Below are positions 33,970 through 44,460 of a DNA stretch of 51,021 bases, in pieces; position 1 is the stretch's first letter; each line of letters begins with the position of its first letter. The stretch lies in the NCBI GenBank assembly GCA_015207195.1, contig JADEXJ010000029.1, forward strand, positions 1 to 51,021, in the 5' to 3' direction. The position numbers were made by a program, and so were the translations under genes. Below the pieces are notes generated by a model. That model saw only the letters and a program-made list of their open reading frames with translations. It was not told where the DNA came from and made no database searches. The stretch is from Pleurocapsales cyanobacterium LEGE 10410 (GTDB lineage: Bacteria > Cyanobacteriota > Cyanobacteriia > Cyanobacteriales > Xenococcaceae).

Positions 33970-35691
33970 TCAGGCGGTTGTTAGTTCATCAATCGTGTTC
34001 ATAATTTGTTCTACTGCATGGTTAGGATCATTTTCCCCATAGGCTGCCATTAACTGCTCCATTTCTGAAACTCGATTGTTAATTTCATCTAAAGCATCTT
34101 GTAACGGCTGTAGCTGTTGTTCGTAAAAATCAATCTGAGACTGTATCTGAACGACATCAAGATTTAATTCCTGCCAGCTAGATTGTTGTTGATCTATTGT
34201 TGACTCCAACTCGCTTTTTTGAGTTGTTTGTTGGCTTAGCTTGGCTTCTAGCTCTTGAATACTTTGCTCGATCTGAGCTGTTTTTGTAGCTAACTCTTGC
34301 TGTTGCTGTTGCAGCTGTTGCTGTTGTTCTTCCAGTCCCTGCTTAATTGGTTCTAAATCGATATCTTCAATTTCCGATTCAAAGTTAAAATCAACTATTC
34401 CCTGACGACGCTTTAAAACCCTAGAATGCTGCAATAAGACCTGATGCCTTTCTTTGAGAGAACGACGCTGACCAACCAGTGTTTGGTCTAACATCTTTTT
34501 AGCTTCTTTTTCATCTGCTAATTCTTGCTCTAGAGCTAAACGTTCTAACTCCCCCATCTGAGCAATTTTCGCCTCTAGTTCTTCGACAGCTTTACATTGC
34601 CAGCCTAATTCTTCTTCTTGATCGTTGACAAATCTTGCCACTTTTTCCAGGTCTTTTTTTAAGTTTTCGACCGTAGTTTCCAAATTTGGCAGGGGCATAT
34701 TTTCTAACTCTTCTAGGTTTACTTTTTGTCCCCCGCCAGAATCAGATTCAGACCCCGCCAACATTTGCAGCATATTGTCTTGAGCTTCGGAATGCGAATT
34801 GAGCAGTTGACCCAATTCTTGCTTTACTTCCAAAGACTTGCGTTTGACTCCTAGCTGTTGTTCGGTCTCGCCAATAGAAGCCAGCAGAGATTCTAGCTGT
34901 TTCTGCTTCTCAGACAGCACAGTTGTTATGCTTTCTAGCTGTTGGCGTTTAGGCTGGATTTCTTGAGAGCTTTGCGCCAAATTTTGCCAATAAGGCTGTA
35001 GAGTCTGCTGTTGATTTCTAAGGGTTTCAACAGTCAAATCTAATTGATTTTTAAGGGAGCTAGCGGAATTAGTAGCATTAGCCAGAACTTCTAACTGTTG
35101 TTTTACCTCAATCGCTTGAGCTTGATCTAAAACTTTAGCTTGCCGAAGCTGCTCTTCTAAATTGTGTTGTTGTCCCCGCAGTTGTTCCCAAGCACCTTCT
35201 AGTTCAGCACTTTTTGCTTCAAATTCGGTTCTAATTTTCTCGGTTTCTGCTTGAGCAATAGCAATTTCTTCTCGTTGCTGTTCAAACTGCTTGAACTCTT
35301 CTTCCATATACTCAACCTGTTCGAGACGAGTTTCCATCTCGATCTGCCGTCGGCTCAATTCCTCACTTTGAATTGCCAACGACTCTTTCCATTGGGCGAT
35401 TTCTTGTTCTTGATCTTGAGTCTTTTCTAGGAGACGAGAGAAATTTTTTAGAACTCCAATAATTTTTTGCGAGGCTAGTTCTATTTTTCCTTGTATCTGA
35501 CGGTTAACACCTAGGTTAACTACCACTAAAGCTCCATCACCAAAATCATTAGCATCCTCAATAGTAATTGATTCGTTACCAACGATACTCCAACTTTGGT
35601 CATTGCGCTGACAGGCTATGAGCTTTAATTTAGTCTCCACGCCTCCCATAAATCCTTTACTTTGTTTTTGTATTTCTGCCAGATATAGCAC
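33970..35691 (-). CDS. hmpF: HmpF-like coiled-coil motility protein
   Basis: The 573-residue protein opens with MLYLAEIQKQSKGFMGGVET and a small domain of about 90 residues. The rest is almost wholly heptad-type coiled coil rich in Glu, Gln and Leu (about 95-540). This architecture and opening match cyanobacterial HmpF, a filament-forming protein needed for type IV pilus deployment and taxis. It is divergent from a CheY-CheW-MCP set, as expected for a motility locus. No transmembrane segment. A Gln-only run near residue 440 is encoded by CAA/CAG repeats. The family call rests on recalled sequence and context. Confidence 0.78.
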   Translation of the reverse strand: MLYLAEIQKQSKGFMGGVETKLKLIACQRNDQSWSIVGNESITIEDANDFGDGALVVVNLGVNRQIQGKIELASQKIIGVLKNFSRLLEKTQDQEQEIAQWKESLAIQSEELSRRQIEMETRLEQVEYMEEEFKQFEQQREEIAIAQAETEKIRTEFEAKSAELEGAWEQLRGQQHNLEEQLRQAKVLDQAQAIEVKQQLEVLANATNSASSLKNQLDLTVETLRNQQQTLQPYWQNLAQSSQEIQPKRQQLESITTVLSEKQKQLESLLASIGETEQQLGVKRKSLEVKQELGQLLNSHSEAQDNMLQMLAGSESDSGGGQKVNLEELENMPLPNLETTVENLKKDLEKVARFVNDQEEELGWQCKAVEELEAKIAQMGELERLALEQELADEKEAKKMLDQTLVGQRRSLKERHQVLLQHSRVLKRRQGIVDFNFESEIEDIDLEPIKQGLEEQQQQLQQQQQELATKTAQIEQSIQELEAKLSQQTTQKSELESTIDQQQSSWQELNLDVVQIQSQIDFYEQQLQPLQDALDEINNRVSEMEQLMAAYGENDPNHAVEQIMNTIDELTTA

Positions 35692-36430
35692 TATGCGCTG
35701 TCCTCTTGATTTCTTCTGTGGGGAAACTCAGGAAAATTAAGCTTTTCCAGTTTACTGTCGATTTATTAAAATAACCAGATTAAATTAAATTTCAGCTTGC
35801 TACATCGCTGACTAATTACATAATTTTAATATTCCCAGCATAACCAGCATTACAATTGGTTGCCAAGGTTTTTAACCAATTAATCATTTGAGTTAAATGA
35901 AAAACGATTAACAATAGTTGACTACAAATCAGAACAGAGCGTGTAGCTGTAATTTTGTTATTTTAATTGACTAATGTTTTTTATTTGACATTGCCTGCAA
36001 TCTATTTCCATGGATATAGATCGTGATTTTAGGTCGAAACAATAGTTGATTTCATAGTATTTATACTGAGATTAATTTGCTGACATTAATTAATTGTCAT
36101 AGAAATTGTCATAGAAGCTTGAGCGAAATCAATTAACTAGCTGCGTTATTTTGGTTGAAAGTCCATATAGCCTGATAGGGTTAAGACCCAAGCACCATCT
36201 GTTCAAATTGATCTTGTTTACATTTGGCTAAAAAAGAAAATAAGCGTATATTATGTCGATTGTGACGTGGCGATTGGCAAAAAAGTAGAGTATATTCTGA
36301 AGCGGAGAGATTACTAATTGAGTAAATTATATAGATAACAAGTGAATTAAAGTAAAGATTTGACTTTCAAAGAATTGATGATTTGCCAAGTAGACTTAAA
36401 CCAAGTGTGACTTTTCGTAGATAACGTGTT
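35692..36430. other. 739-base divergent promoter region of the hmpF/CheY locus
   Basis: No open frame of note. AT-rich, with a 12-bp tandem repeat at 36093-36116 and several A/T tracts. It must contain start sites for both hmpF and the CheY-CheW-MCP transcript, and is unusually long for a cyanobacterial divergent spacer, so regulated promoters or a long leader are likely. I could not assign -10/-35 or extracytoplasmic-sigma boxes by eye. Confidence 0.6.
36093..36116. repeat. Exact 12-bp tandem repeat ATTGTCATAGAA x2
   Basis: Two adjacent identical copies lie at 36093-36104 and 36105-36116, in the middle of the divergent spacer. Possible paired regulator sites or simple slippage. Confidence 0.8.
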
Positions 36431-36796
36431 ATGAGCAAAGTTCTAATCGTAGAAGATAGTTTGGCACAAAGACAAATGATTTCCGATCTCCTTAAAGGTA
36501 GTGGTCTTAACGTAACCGCTGCTTGCGATGGAGTAGAAGCTTTAGAGCATCTAGAAACATTGAATCCTGACATAGTAGTGATGGATATTGTTATGCCTAG
36601 AATGAATGGCTATGAATTGTGCCGTCGTTTAAAATCAGATCCCAAGACTCAAAATGTTCCAGTGGTGATGTGTTCTTCCAAGGGAGAAGAATTTGATCGT
36701 TACTGGGGAATGAAACAAGGTGCAGATGCTTATATTGCCAAACCTTTTCAACCAGTTGAATTGATTGGCACTGTTAAACAACTGCTTCGAGCCTGA
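36431..36796 (+). CDS. hmpB: CheY-like response regulator (PilH/HmpB type)
   Basis: This 121-residue single receiver domain has the acidic pair ED at 8-9, phospho-acceptor Asp52 in VVMDIVMPRMNG, the switch Ser in CSSKGE and Lys in IAKPF. It is first of a three-gene set with a CheW-like adaptor and an MCP, the order of pilH-pilI-pilJ and hmpB-C-D in cyanobacteria. It likely tunes pilus extension or switching. RDRYW-like DRYWGMKQGADAY near 95 is typical of the PilH subgroup and also seen in the PixH-type protein at 9982-10344. Confidence 0.88.
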   Translation: MSKVLIVEDSLAQRQMISDLLKGSGLNVTAACDGVEALEHLETLNPDIVVMDIVMPRMNGYELCRRLKSDPKTQNVPVVMCSSKGEEFDRYWGMKQGADAYIAKPFQPVELIGTVKQLLRA

Positions 36797-36852
36797 CCTA
36801 AACCCGATCTTAATCCAGTTGACAGTCAGTATTATGTACAAAAAATAATTCT

Positions 36853-37383
36853 ATGGTTACTAATTCAGAACTGTATACCGATAGTGGTTTAGATTTATCT
36901 TTAGATATACAGCCATTAGAAAACCCAGAGGGTGAACTACATCTTCGTTTTTATTTGGCATCAGGAGAAGCCTGTGCTTTTCCAGCTACAGGTATTGCTG
37001 AAGTGATGCAGCAAACCCCCGATCAGATTGCTCCTATTCCTAATGCTTCTCCCTTATTATTAGGAACAATAAATTTGCGGGGAAGGGTAATTTGGGTAGC
37101 AGATTTGGGACAATTTCTCGGAGATAGTGGAGTGTTAAAAACAGACCGTCCAGCAATTCCCGTAATTGCGATTGAAGACCGAGAGCAAATATTAGGTTTG
37201 GCAATTAGCAGTATTGGCGATATGGATTGGTTAAATGTCGAACAATTAGAAATTTACCATCCACCAGCCGATAAGATGGCTCCTTTTGTCCAGGCTCAAT
37301 GGCTACCTGAAAGCGAAGATAGTCTGATTGTAAACTTGTTAGACCCAGCAAAAATTCTACGGTCTGCGCGGTGGGCAACTTAA
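36853..37383 (+). CDS. hmpC: CheW-like adaptor (PilI/HmpC type)
   Basis: This 176-residue single CheW domain should couple the MCP below to a CheA kinase. Landmarks are the GEACAFPATGIAEVMQ segment near 39-54, PNASPLLLGTINLRGRVIWV near 73-92, and AISSIGDMD near 124. It starts 56 bases after the CheY stop. The adaptor at 9454-9975 is a distant paralogue, so the two loci probably form separate arrays. Confidence 0.88.
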   Translation: MVTNSELYTDSGLDLSLDIQPLENPEGELHLRFYLASGEACAFPATGIAEVMQQTPDQIAPIPNASPLLLGTINLRGRVIWVADLGQFLGDSGVLKTDRPAIPVIAIEDREQILGLAISSIGDMDWLNVEQLEIYHPPADKMAPFVQAQWLPESEDSLIVNLLDPAKILRSARWAT

Positions 37384-37864
37384 AAGTATCAAAGGATGCA
37401 GGTAATCAATCAATACATAAGTTAGAACTTATACTTATCGAGCAATATTAAAGGAAACTTCATTGGGTTTGACCAGGTAGTTTTTCTTATTTCTTATATA
37501 AACTTACAGTCATCGTACAAATTACAGATTTCTTTGAGCTAACTCTCAAATTCATTTTCAGAGTCAAACGCTCAGTACAAAATCTCGCACGTAACCTGCA
37601 TCAGAGTGAGCAGAACTGCATTGTATTTAAGTTGAGTCATAAAGCCGAGCTGCGAGGAATGCTAACAAACATCAAGACGGTGCCTACGTTGATAATCAAC
37701 TATCACATAGCTCAAGCGATCTAGGATCTTAGATTTTTCTATGAACGCCCTCAAAATTGATTTTAGGTGCTTGAATGCTTTATCGCCTCCACGGTCAAAG
37801 CTTAAGGTAACTGTCACTCACTATCCCAAGCAATAAAAATTTAGATTAATTTGGCAAAAAGCAC
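37384..37864. other. 481-base gap inside the hmp-like cluster
   Basis: Between the CheW and MCP genes, much longer than expected within an operon. Stops occur in every frame and no known gene is visible. It could hold an internal promoter, a small RNA or the remains of a lost gene. AT-rich, with no strong hairpin. Confidence 0.5.
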
Positions 37865-40372
37865 ATGGCATCAGGAACTAATTATTCACAGGAATACGGA
37901 CAAGCAGAAAAAGCCTATTTAGAAAGTAACTTTGCTCAAGCAGCAGAAATAATCGATCATTTAGCCGATGAATTTCCTCAAGATCCGAATGTCTTGTTGC
38001 TGCGGGGTCATATTTATTGTTACGGATTTCAGAATTATGATTTAGCAAAACACCAATATGAAAGTGTTTTAGAGCTTAGTGAGCAACAAGAGCTAGTTGA
38101 TTTTGCTCGTAGCGGTATCGAACAAGTAGAACAACTACAGCGACAGTCAGAATCAGAACTGCCAGAAATAATGGATGGCGATGCTATTGATGAGACAGAA
38201 GGCTCGATGGAGATCGATCTTCAACCAGAATTAATTGAGGAAAATGAGGATTTTAATTTTCAACAGGGTGATGAAACTGAGTTGAGCGACGAGACAGCAG
38301 GTTCAGATCTTGATGAAGACTCATTTGGCAATCCCTTTACAGAGGACAGTTTCGTGAATTCAGAAGACAGAGCAGCAATTGAAGAAGACAACAATGCAGT
38401 TCAGTTTGAACCAGAGCCAAATTCTCTAGGGGAAGATCTGCCATCCCTGGGAGAAAGGTCAGAATCCTATAGTAGCTCAAGTTTGGTATCAGATTCAGAT
38501 GATGAAGATTCTTTGCCTGAATACATGGAAGAAGATTTTGCAGTCAGCCAAGGTGAATATGAAAATGATGCTTATGAATTAGAAATTGATACAGTTTTGA
38601 CTGAACCTTTTGCTAGGGCAGATGAAGGTAACTATGGTATGGAAGATATTCCCGAACAAGAAGGTTTGAATTATCAAGATGAATTAGAATTTGATGAAAT
38701 TGACAGTAGTTTCTTCGATCTTGAAGAATTAGAACAAGGACTACCTGATACAGGTCTGTTTAACGTAGTTGAAGAATCTAATAGCACTAGCGCTGGTCTA
38801 GATGTTTCTAACGATTTAGCTTCGGAAGCGAATTTTACTAATCCAGAAGAAGTGGGAGCTAGCGAAGCTTCGAGCGTGTCCGCACCTTTAAGCGACGCCA
38901 GAGAAGAACTTCAGGTGGACGTTAAGCAGGGAACTTTTGCCAATTTTGTCAATGCTCCCATACGAAAAAAACAGTCGATCGCCGCTGGCATCACTGGATT
39001 AGTTTCAGCGATCGCCGTTCTAAGCATCGGTCTAATTGGCTCAAACATAGCTGCTCGACAAGATCCAGACAAAAACTTGGTTGAGGGAGCAAGAAATAGC
39101 CTATTACTATCTATCGTTGCTGGGATAGCTAGTGCAGGTACGGCAGCAGCAGTAGGTAATATTACCGCCAAGCATATATCCCAGGCTAGTCAAGATTTAC
39201 AGAATCAGTTTGATGATGTTTATCAAGGGAACCTTAATGCCAAGGCTACCGTATATTCTCAAGATGAGTTTGGACAGCTAGCTTCTGGCTTTAACCGCAT
39301 GACTAGGGTTATTTTAACTACTACTCAAGAGGCTCAAAGAAGAGCTGAAGAAACCGAACAGGCAAAAGAAGATTTGCAGCGTCAGGTAATTCGTCTCCTA
39401 GATGATGTGGAAGGCGCAGCCAGAGGAGATTTAACCGTACAGGCTACCGTGACCGCTGACGTGTTGGGTGCGGTAGCCGACGCTTTTAACTTGACGATTC
39501 AAAGTTTGCGAGAAATTGTCCGTCAGGTAAAAGAAGCAGCCGAACAGGTAAACAAAGGGTCTACCGATAGTGAACTGTTTGCCCGTAACCAGTCTAGTGA
39601 GGCATTGCGGATGGCAGAAGAGTTAGCTGTAACCTTAAATTCGGTACAGATGATGACCGAATCTATTGAGAGGGTAGCAGATAACGCTCGTGAAGCTGAA
39701 GAAGTTGCTCGTTCATCCTCGGTTACTGCCCTCAAAGGGGGTAAGGCGGTAGAACGTACGGTATCGGGAATTTTTCAGATTAGGGAAACTGTATCGGAAA
39801 CAGCCCGTAAGGTTAAACGTTTAGCCGAAGCATCTCAAGAGATCTCTAAAATCGTCCTGTTGATTTCACAGATTGCTGAAAGAACCAACCAACTAGCCCT
39901 CAATGCTTCGATTCAAGCTGCAAAAGCAGGGGAAGCTGGTCGGGGTTTTGCAGTAGTTGCGGATGAGGTCAGACAGCTAGCAGATAGATCGGGTAAATCT
40001 CTTAAAGAAATCGAACAGATTGTACTACAAATTCAAAGTGAGACTGGGTCAGTAATGACCGCGATGGAAGAGGGGATTCAAGAGGTAATCGACGTAACCG
40101 AAAGAGCAGAACAGGCGAAAACTGCTCTAGAAGATATTATTCAGGTATCAAATCGAATCGATACTTTGGTACGCTCGATTACTGCCGATACCGTCGAACA
40201 AAGAGAAAACTCTCGTGCCGTGGCTCAGGTGATGCAGTCAGTAGAGTTAACTGCTCAAACTACATCTCAAGAGTCGCAAAGGGTCGGTGGTGCGCTACAG
40301 AGTCTTGTGGGTATTGCTCGTGGTTTGCTGTCTTCGGTAGAAAGATTCCGAATTGACAAAAGCGAAGAATAA
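37865..40372 (+). CDS. hmpD: Methyl-accepting chemotaxis protein with TPR-like N-terminus (PilJ/HmpD type)
   Basis: The 835-residue receptor has residues 8-100 resembling two TPR-like helical repeats ([20 protein letters not shown]...). A long acidic, Glu/Asp/Ser-rich linker runs to about 350. Two close transmembrane helices (about 370-392 and 412-433) have only about 20 residues between them, so there is no real periplasmic sensor. HAMP and an MCP signalling domain follow, with tip [20 protein letters not shown] near 676-695. This arrangement matches Synechocystis PilJ (Slr1044) and filamentous HmpD; it is thought to organise pilus taxis and pilus biogenesis. Input probably comes through the cytoplasmic N-terminus. 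Confidence 0.9.
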   Translation: MASGTNYSQEYGQAEKAYLESNFAQAAEIIDHLADEFPQDPNVLLLRGHIYCYGFQNYDLAKHQYESVLELSEQQELVDFARSGIEQVEQLQRQSESELPEIMDGDAIDETEGSMEIDLQPELIEENEDFNFQQGDETELSDETAGSDLDEDSFGNPFTEDSFVNSEDRAAIEEDNNAVQFEPEPNSLGEDLPSLGERSESYSSSSLVSDSDDEDSLPEYMEEDFAVSQGEYENDAYELEIDTVLTEPFARADEGNYGMEDIPEQEGLNYQDELEFDEIDSSFFDLEELEQGLPDTGLFNVVEESNSTSAGLDVSNDLASEANFTNPEEVGASEASSVSAPLSDAREELQVDVKQGTFANFVNAPIRKKQSIAAGITGLVSAIAVLSIGLIGSNIAARQDPDKNLVEGARNSLLLSIVAGIASAGTAAAVGNITAKHISQASQDLQNQFDDVYQGNLNAKATVYSQDEFGQLASGFNRMTRVILTTTQEAQRRAEETEQAKEDLQRQVIRLLDDVEGAARGDLTVQATVTADVLGAVADAFNLTIQSLREIVRQVKEAAEQVNKGSTDSELFARNQSSEALRMAEELAVTLNSVQMMTESIERVADNAREAEEVARSSSVTALKGGKAVERTVSGIFQIRETVSETARKVKRLAEASQEISKIVLLISQIAERTNQLALNASIQAAKAGEAGRGFAVVADEVRQLADRSGKSLKEIEQIVLQIQSETGSVMTAMEEGIQEVIDVTERAEQAKTALEDIIQVSNRIDTLVRSITADTVEQRENSRAVAQVMQSVELTAQTTSQESQRVGGALQSLVGIARGLLSSVERFRIDKSEE

Positions 40373-40490
40373 AGCGGTTGAATTACTAATAGCTATTTTT
40401 GCCACGCTGTAAAGGGTAACAAATTTCTCTTTCATCGTCTGGGATTTTATGATTCAATAGAGATTCGCGCTTTTATTTAAAAACTATTTT

Positions 40491-41522
40491 ATGTGTGCCG
40501 AAAGAACCCTACCCAAATTTGATGCTACTTCCGTCAAAATTACTAAAGAAGAAGGATTGATTCTTTATGAGGATATGGTTTTAGGACGCTTATTTGAAGA
40601 TAAGTGTGCTGAAATGTATTATCGAGGCAAAATGTTTGGTTTTGTCCACCTTTACAATGGTCAGGAAGCGGTATCCAGTGGCATTGTTAAGGCCTTACGC
40701 GCCAAAGGCGATTATGTTTGTAGTACATATCGCGATCACGTTCATGCTCTGAGTGCTGGCGTACCAGCTAAAGAAGTGATGGCAGAACTATTTGGGAAAG
40801 AGACTGGATGCAGTAAAGGTCGTGGTGGTTCAATGCATATGTTTTCTGCCGAGCATGGGCTTTTGGGAGGTTATGCTTTTGTAGCAGAGGGGATTCCCGT
40901 AGCTACTGGTGCAGCTTTTCAGAGCAAGTATCGCCGTGAAGCGATGGGAGACGAAAGCTCTGACAGTGTAGCAGTTTGTTTTTTTGGTGATGGAGCAAGT
41001 AATAATGGTCAGTTTTTTGAGTGTTTAAACATGGCTGCACTTTGGAAATTACCGATTATTTATGTAGTAGAGAATAATAAATGGGCAATTGGCATGGCTC
41101 ACGATCGCGCTACTTCTCAGCCAGAAATTTACAAAAAAGCTAGCGTATTTGGTATGGCTGGTTATGAAGTTGATGGAATGGATGTCCTGGCGGTCAATAC
41201 TTTGGCTAAGGAAGCCGTGGCTCGCGCTCGTGCTGGAGAAGGACCAACCCTGATTGAAGCTTTAACTTATCGTTTCCGTGGGCATTCTCTTGCCGATCCT
41301 GATGAACTACGCGATCCTGCGGAAAAAGAATTTTGGGGCAAAAAAGACCCGATCAAAAAATTTGCTGCTTATATGATTGAGCATGATTTGGCGACAGCTG
41401 ATGAGTTAAAGAAAATCGATCGTCAGATATCAGAACGGGTAAATGAAGCGGTTGACTTTGCTGAAAGCAGCCCAGAGCCAGATCCAAGCGATCTACGTCG
41501 TTATGTCTTTGCAGAAGATTGA
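40491..41522 (+). CDS. pdhA: Pyruvate dehydrogenase E1 component, alpha subunit
   Basis: The 343-residue subunit, with PdhB, uses thiamine pyrophosphate to decarboxylate pyruvate for acetyl-CoA. The TPP/Mg motif is [20 protein letters not shown], ending in [21 protein letters not shown] and [10 protein letters not shown] near 100 are family blocks, and [14 protein letters not shown] carries the phosphorylation-loop-like region of the alpha subunit. Complete. In cyanobacteria pdhA is usually separate from pdhB and odhB, as here. Located 118 bases after the MCP gene with no clear terminator between. Confidence 0.96.
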   Translation: MCAERTLPKFDATSVKITKEEGLILYEDMVLGRLFEDKCAEMYYRGKMFGFVHLYNGQEAVSSGIVKALRAKGDYVCSTYRDHVHALSAGVPAKEVMAELFGKETGCSKGRGGSMHMFSAEHGLLGGYAFVAEGIPVATGAAFQSKYRREAMGDESSDSVAVCFFGDGASNNGQFFECLNMAALWKLPIIYVVENNKWAIGMAHDRATSQPEIYKKASVFGMAGYEVDGMDVLAVNTLAKEAVARARAGEGPTLIEALTYRFRGHSLADPDELRDPAEKEFWGKKDPIKKFAAYMIEHDLATADELKKIDRQISERVNEAVDFAESSPEPDPSDLRRYVFAED

Positions 41523-41761
41523 AGTGATTAATTACTAGACTTCTGGCATGAATTTAATTTGCCTGGGAGGAAAGAATATACAAGACTGTTTTGTGTGTTA
41601 GAAACTTACTACCTATAAGCGGTTTACTTTCTTTCCTCAATCGACTACCGTAGCGCGATCAAGATAATCTTATAAATAACAGGACGAGAAGTAAGCAATA
41701 TGTACATATACTGTTTAAACTTCTCACCTAAGCTAGAAACTAAAAATAAGATGTTTAATCT

Positions 41762-42172
41762 TTAGTCGAGGTATCCCATCAAAGCAGTGGTCTCGTCTGA
41801 TTCATTAGAGGCTACTGGGCGATTACCCATCACAATATAAGACTCGCTAACCTGAAGAGTACTGGCTGCAATAGGACGATTGCCAGATATAGCTAGGGAA
41901 TTAATGAATTTTACAGTACCTTTGGAAACTGGACGATTTGATCCAACGGAAGAATAGGTATGAACTATTTCTAAGTGGCTGGGTTCGATAGGTCGGTTCT
42001 GAGGAAGTAGGGTTTTTGGCTGGACGGACAAGGCTAAAGCTTGCTCATTTTCCTCTTTGTTGGATGTAGTTTTGCTAGTTGTTGCACTCCTAGATGGGGT
42101 TGCTTTAGTTGATGTAGTTTTGCTGGTTGTTGCTTTTGCTTGAGTACTATTAGTTTTACTTGCTTCAGTCAT
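41762..42172 (-). CDS. Small protein with four NRP[I/V] repeats
   Basis: The protein has 136 residues from the ATG at 42172, supported by AGGAG nine bases upstream; an upstream in-frame TTG is less likely. The first half is Thr/Ser/Lys-rich and looks disordered. The second half has four repeats of about 19-20 residues, each opening with NRP[IV]: NRPIEPSHLEIVHTYSSVGS, NRPVSKGTVKFINSLAISG, NRPIAASTLQVSESYIVMG and NRPVASNES. The pattern suggests stacked beta hairpins. No signal peptide. I do not recognise the family; the repeats imply a binding or scaffold role. Confidence 0.7.
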   Translation of the reverse strand: MTEASKTNSTQAKATTSKTTSTKATPSRSATTSKTTSNKEENEQALALSVQPKTLLPQNRPIEPSHLEIVHTYSSVGSNRPVSKGTVKFINSLAISGNRPIAASTLQVSESYIVMGNRPVASNESDETTALMGYLD

Positions 42173-42348
42173 TAGGATGGTCTCCTGAGCTAAATTCAAT
42201 AAAGTTGTTGGTTAAATTTTTAGTTATTTAGTACTTTTAATTGATTTTTAATAACTCTCCTTATTTTGACATTCTATGGATTCACAGACAAGAGCTGGGT
42301 TGATAAGAATAAATTCTAACTATCTCTAGTATTGCTTATAGTTATAAA

Positions 42349-42723
42349 TCATTCTAGGTAGTCTAAAGATTTGGAACCACCTTCTTTGATTTGCAGTAGA
42401 ACTTCTTTGATTTGATCCCAGACTAGCGAACCAGTAAAAAGCGTTAGCAAAAGCGCGACACCATAGGAAGAAATAATTCCAAAACCCAAGATTAGTAAGC
42501 CACCTCCCAGAAATATCCAAACGCCCAAACAAATTCCCCAATAAGTACCCAGAATTACCGCATCCTGAGGTGTATCTAACCTAAAAGCGGTTCCTACCTG
42601 TGGATTTTGGTAAGATTCCCGCAGCTTTTGTTCCATTAAGTTTTGAAATGCCGAACCACAGGTAAGAGCTACAAACACTCCCAAAAAAGCGATGAAAAAT
42701 GGTGGTTGAGGTAAATAGTACAT
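42349..42723 (-). CDS. Conserved small membrane protein of unknown function
   Basis: This 124-residue protein has an N-terminal hydrophobic helix (PFFIAFLGVFVALTCGSAF) and two further ones near 58-78 and 82-100. A charged C-terminal helix ends in YLE. No catalytic or metal motif. It lies between the ABC1 kinase gene and the NRP-repeat gene on the same strand, 39 bases beyond the kinase start, so it is read first if they share a transcript... in fact downstream of it. Function unknown. Confidence 0.6.
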   Translation of the reverse strand: MYYLPQPPFFIAFLGVFVALTCGSAFQNLMEQKLRESYQNPQVGTAFRLDTPQDAVILGTYWGICLGVWIFLGGGLLILGFGIISSYGVALLLTLFTGSLVWDQIKEVLLQIKEGGSKSLDYLE

Positions 42724-42762
42724 GAATAAATGTGAACTTCGATTAACAAATGCCTTACTACT

Positions 42763-44460
42763 CTATCTCGAAGCGGTAGCAGAAGGAATAATTGCTGCAA
42801 CGCTGTCGGCAGAAATCTGGCGGAAAGTACTAAAAGCTAAATCGAATATTTTTTCTGGTTTGATGTCGTCTTGAATCAAACTCCAAAGCCTTTGAACCTC
42901 ATCGGTGTGAAGCCGATCGCCTTCGGTTAGGGCAATGAGCAACTGTTGGCGTAAGTATTTGCCTTCTTCTGAAAGAAGGTATTGCAGACCCAAACGGGCT
43001 GTAGGTAAGAGATCGAAGTTGTCATCAGAACTGGCGATCGCAATCATATTTTCTAATCTTGCCCACTGGAATTTACCATCATTGATTAGGACATCAAGCA
43101 AACGTCTTCTCAATTGGGGTGATTCTCCTGTCAACAGTCTTTGAGAGACATAGGGATAGGACACCTCAACAATTTTGAAGTCGCGGTTAAGGCTTAGTGC
43201 CAATCCTTCTTGAGTAATTAGAGAACGAATAATTAGGGCGAATTTGGCAGGTAGACGGAAGGGATATTCATACATCAATTCGGAAAACTCATCGGTGATG
43301 GTTTTAAAATTAAAATTTCCAACGCTTTCGCCTACCGCTCTTCCTAGAACAGTTTCTAGGGCGGGAACGATTGGTTGAATATCAGTATCGGGAGTTAAAA
43401 ATCCCAAATTAACAAAATCTTTTGCCAGCCCTTCATAATCGCGATTGATCAACTGCACTACGGCACTGGCGATCGTTTCTTTCATCCCTTCACTTAACTG
43501 ATCCATCATGCCAAAGTCGATATATGCCATACGACCATCGAGAGTAGCAAACAGATTACCAGGATGAGGATCGGCATGGAAAAATCCATATTCCAACAAT
43601 TGACGCAAGCCCGAAGTTACACCGATTTTAATCAAATTATCAGCATCTAAACCCGCAGCATCTAATTTATCGAGATCGGTCAGCTTAATACCATCGATCC
43701 ACTCTAAAGTTAATACACTATGACTACTATACTGATTGTAAATAACGGGTACTTTTACTTCAGGGTCGCCAGCAAAATTTTGGGCAAACTGTTCGGCATT
43801 TTTAGCTTCGTTAAGATAGTCTATCTCTTCAAATAGTTTGCTGCCAAACTCATCCACAATCATCGTCAGATCGTGACCCAGATTAAGAGGTAGCCAGGGT
43901 TCTGCCCAACCAGCTAAAACTCGCATCAGGTAGAGATCGAGGCTTAGTTTGGGACGTAAATTGGGACGCTGAACTTTGACAGCGACTTCTTCTCCCGTAT
44001 GTAACACTGCTTTATATACCTGACCCAGACTGGCAGCAGCTACTGGATTGGGAGAAAATTCTCGGTAAATTTCTTTGACAGAACGTCCTAACTCCAATTC
44101 AATGATGCCGAGAGCGATCCGATTATTAAAAGGCGGTAACTGATCCTGTAGCTTGGTCAACTCATCAAGAAAATCTTTACGGATTAGGTCTGGTCTGGTG
44201 GAGAGCGCCTGACCCACTTTGATATAGGCTGGTCCTAAGGTAGTAATAATTTTGCGTAGTTCACTAGCTCGTTTTGGCTGGTTGATTTCTTCTCTATTGG
44301 TCAATTTATCCAGGTAGAGATGGAAGACAAAATTGCCAAATAACCAGATAACTGCGATCGCTCGCCAAATTACCTGCCAGGGTCGAAAACGATAGTAAGA
44401 TGCGATGGCTTTAGCATCGTAGCATAAGGAATGACCAGGTTCTAGCTGAGAATAATTCAT
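42763..44460 (-). CDS. ABC1/AarF/UbiB-family atypical kinase
   Basis: The protein has 565 residues. Diagnostic parts are the KxGQ motif (YIKVGQALSTRPDL near 75), the Ala-rich loop AAASLGQVYKA near 140 that replaces the usual glycine-rich loop, the Lys in VAVKVQRP, HADPHPGNLF and the IDFGMMDQL metal site. Members act as ATPases or kinases for quinone and tocopherol synthesis or thylakoid lipid homeostasis; cyanobacteria carry several, whose individual roles are mostly unassigned. Length is typical. The small membrane protein gene lies 39 bases downstream. Confidence 0.93.
   Translation of the reverse strand: MNYSQLEPGHSLCYDAKAIASYYRFRPWQVIWRAIAVIWLFGNFVFHLYLDKLTNREEINQPKRASELRKIITTLGPAYIKVGQALSTRPDLIRKDFLDELTKLQDQLPPFNNRIALGIIELELGRSVKEIYREFSPNPVAAASLGQVYKAVLHTGEEVAVKVQRPNLRPKLSLDLYLMRVLAGWAEPWLPLNLGHDLTMIVDEFGSKLFEEIDYLNEAKNAEQFAQNFAGDPEVKVPVIYNQYSSHSVLTLEWIDGIKLTDLDKLDAAGLDADNLIKIGVTSGLRQLLEYGFFHADPHPGNLFATLDGRMAYIDFGMMDQLSEGMKETIASAVVQLINRDYEGLAKDFVNLGFLTPDTDIQPIVPALETVLGRAVGESVGNFNFKTITDEFSELMYEYPFRLPAKFALIIRSLITQEGLALSLNRDFKIVEVSYPYVSQRLLTGESPQLRRRLLDVLINDGKFQWARLENMIAIASSDDNFDLLPTARLGLQYLLSEEGKYLRQQLLIALTEGDRLHTDEVQRLWSLIQDDIKPEKIFDLAFSTFRQISADSVAAIIPSATASR

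Noticed and set aside
36431-40372. Photoreceptor function for the second receptor locus
   Set aside because: The MCP at 37865 has no GAF or other chromophore domain; its N-terminus is TPR-like and acidic.
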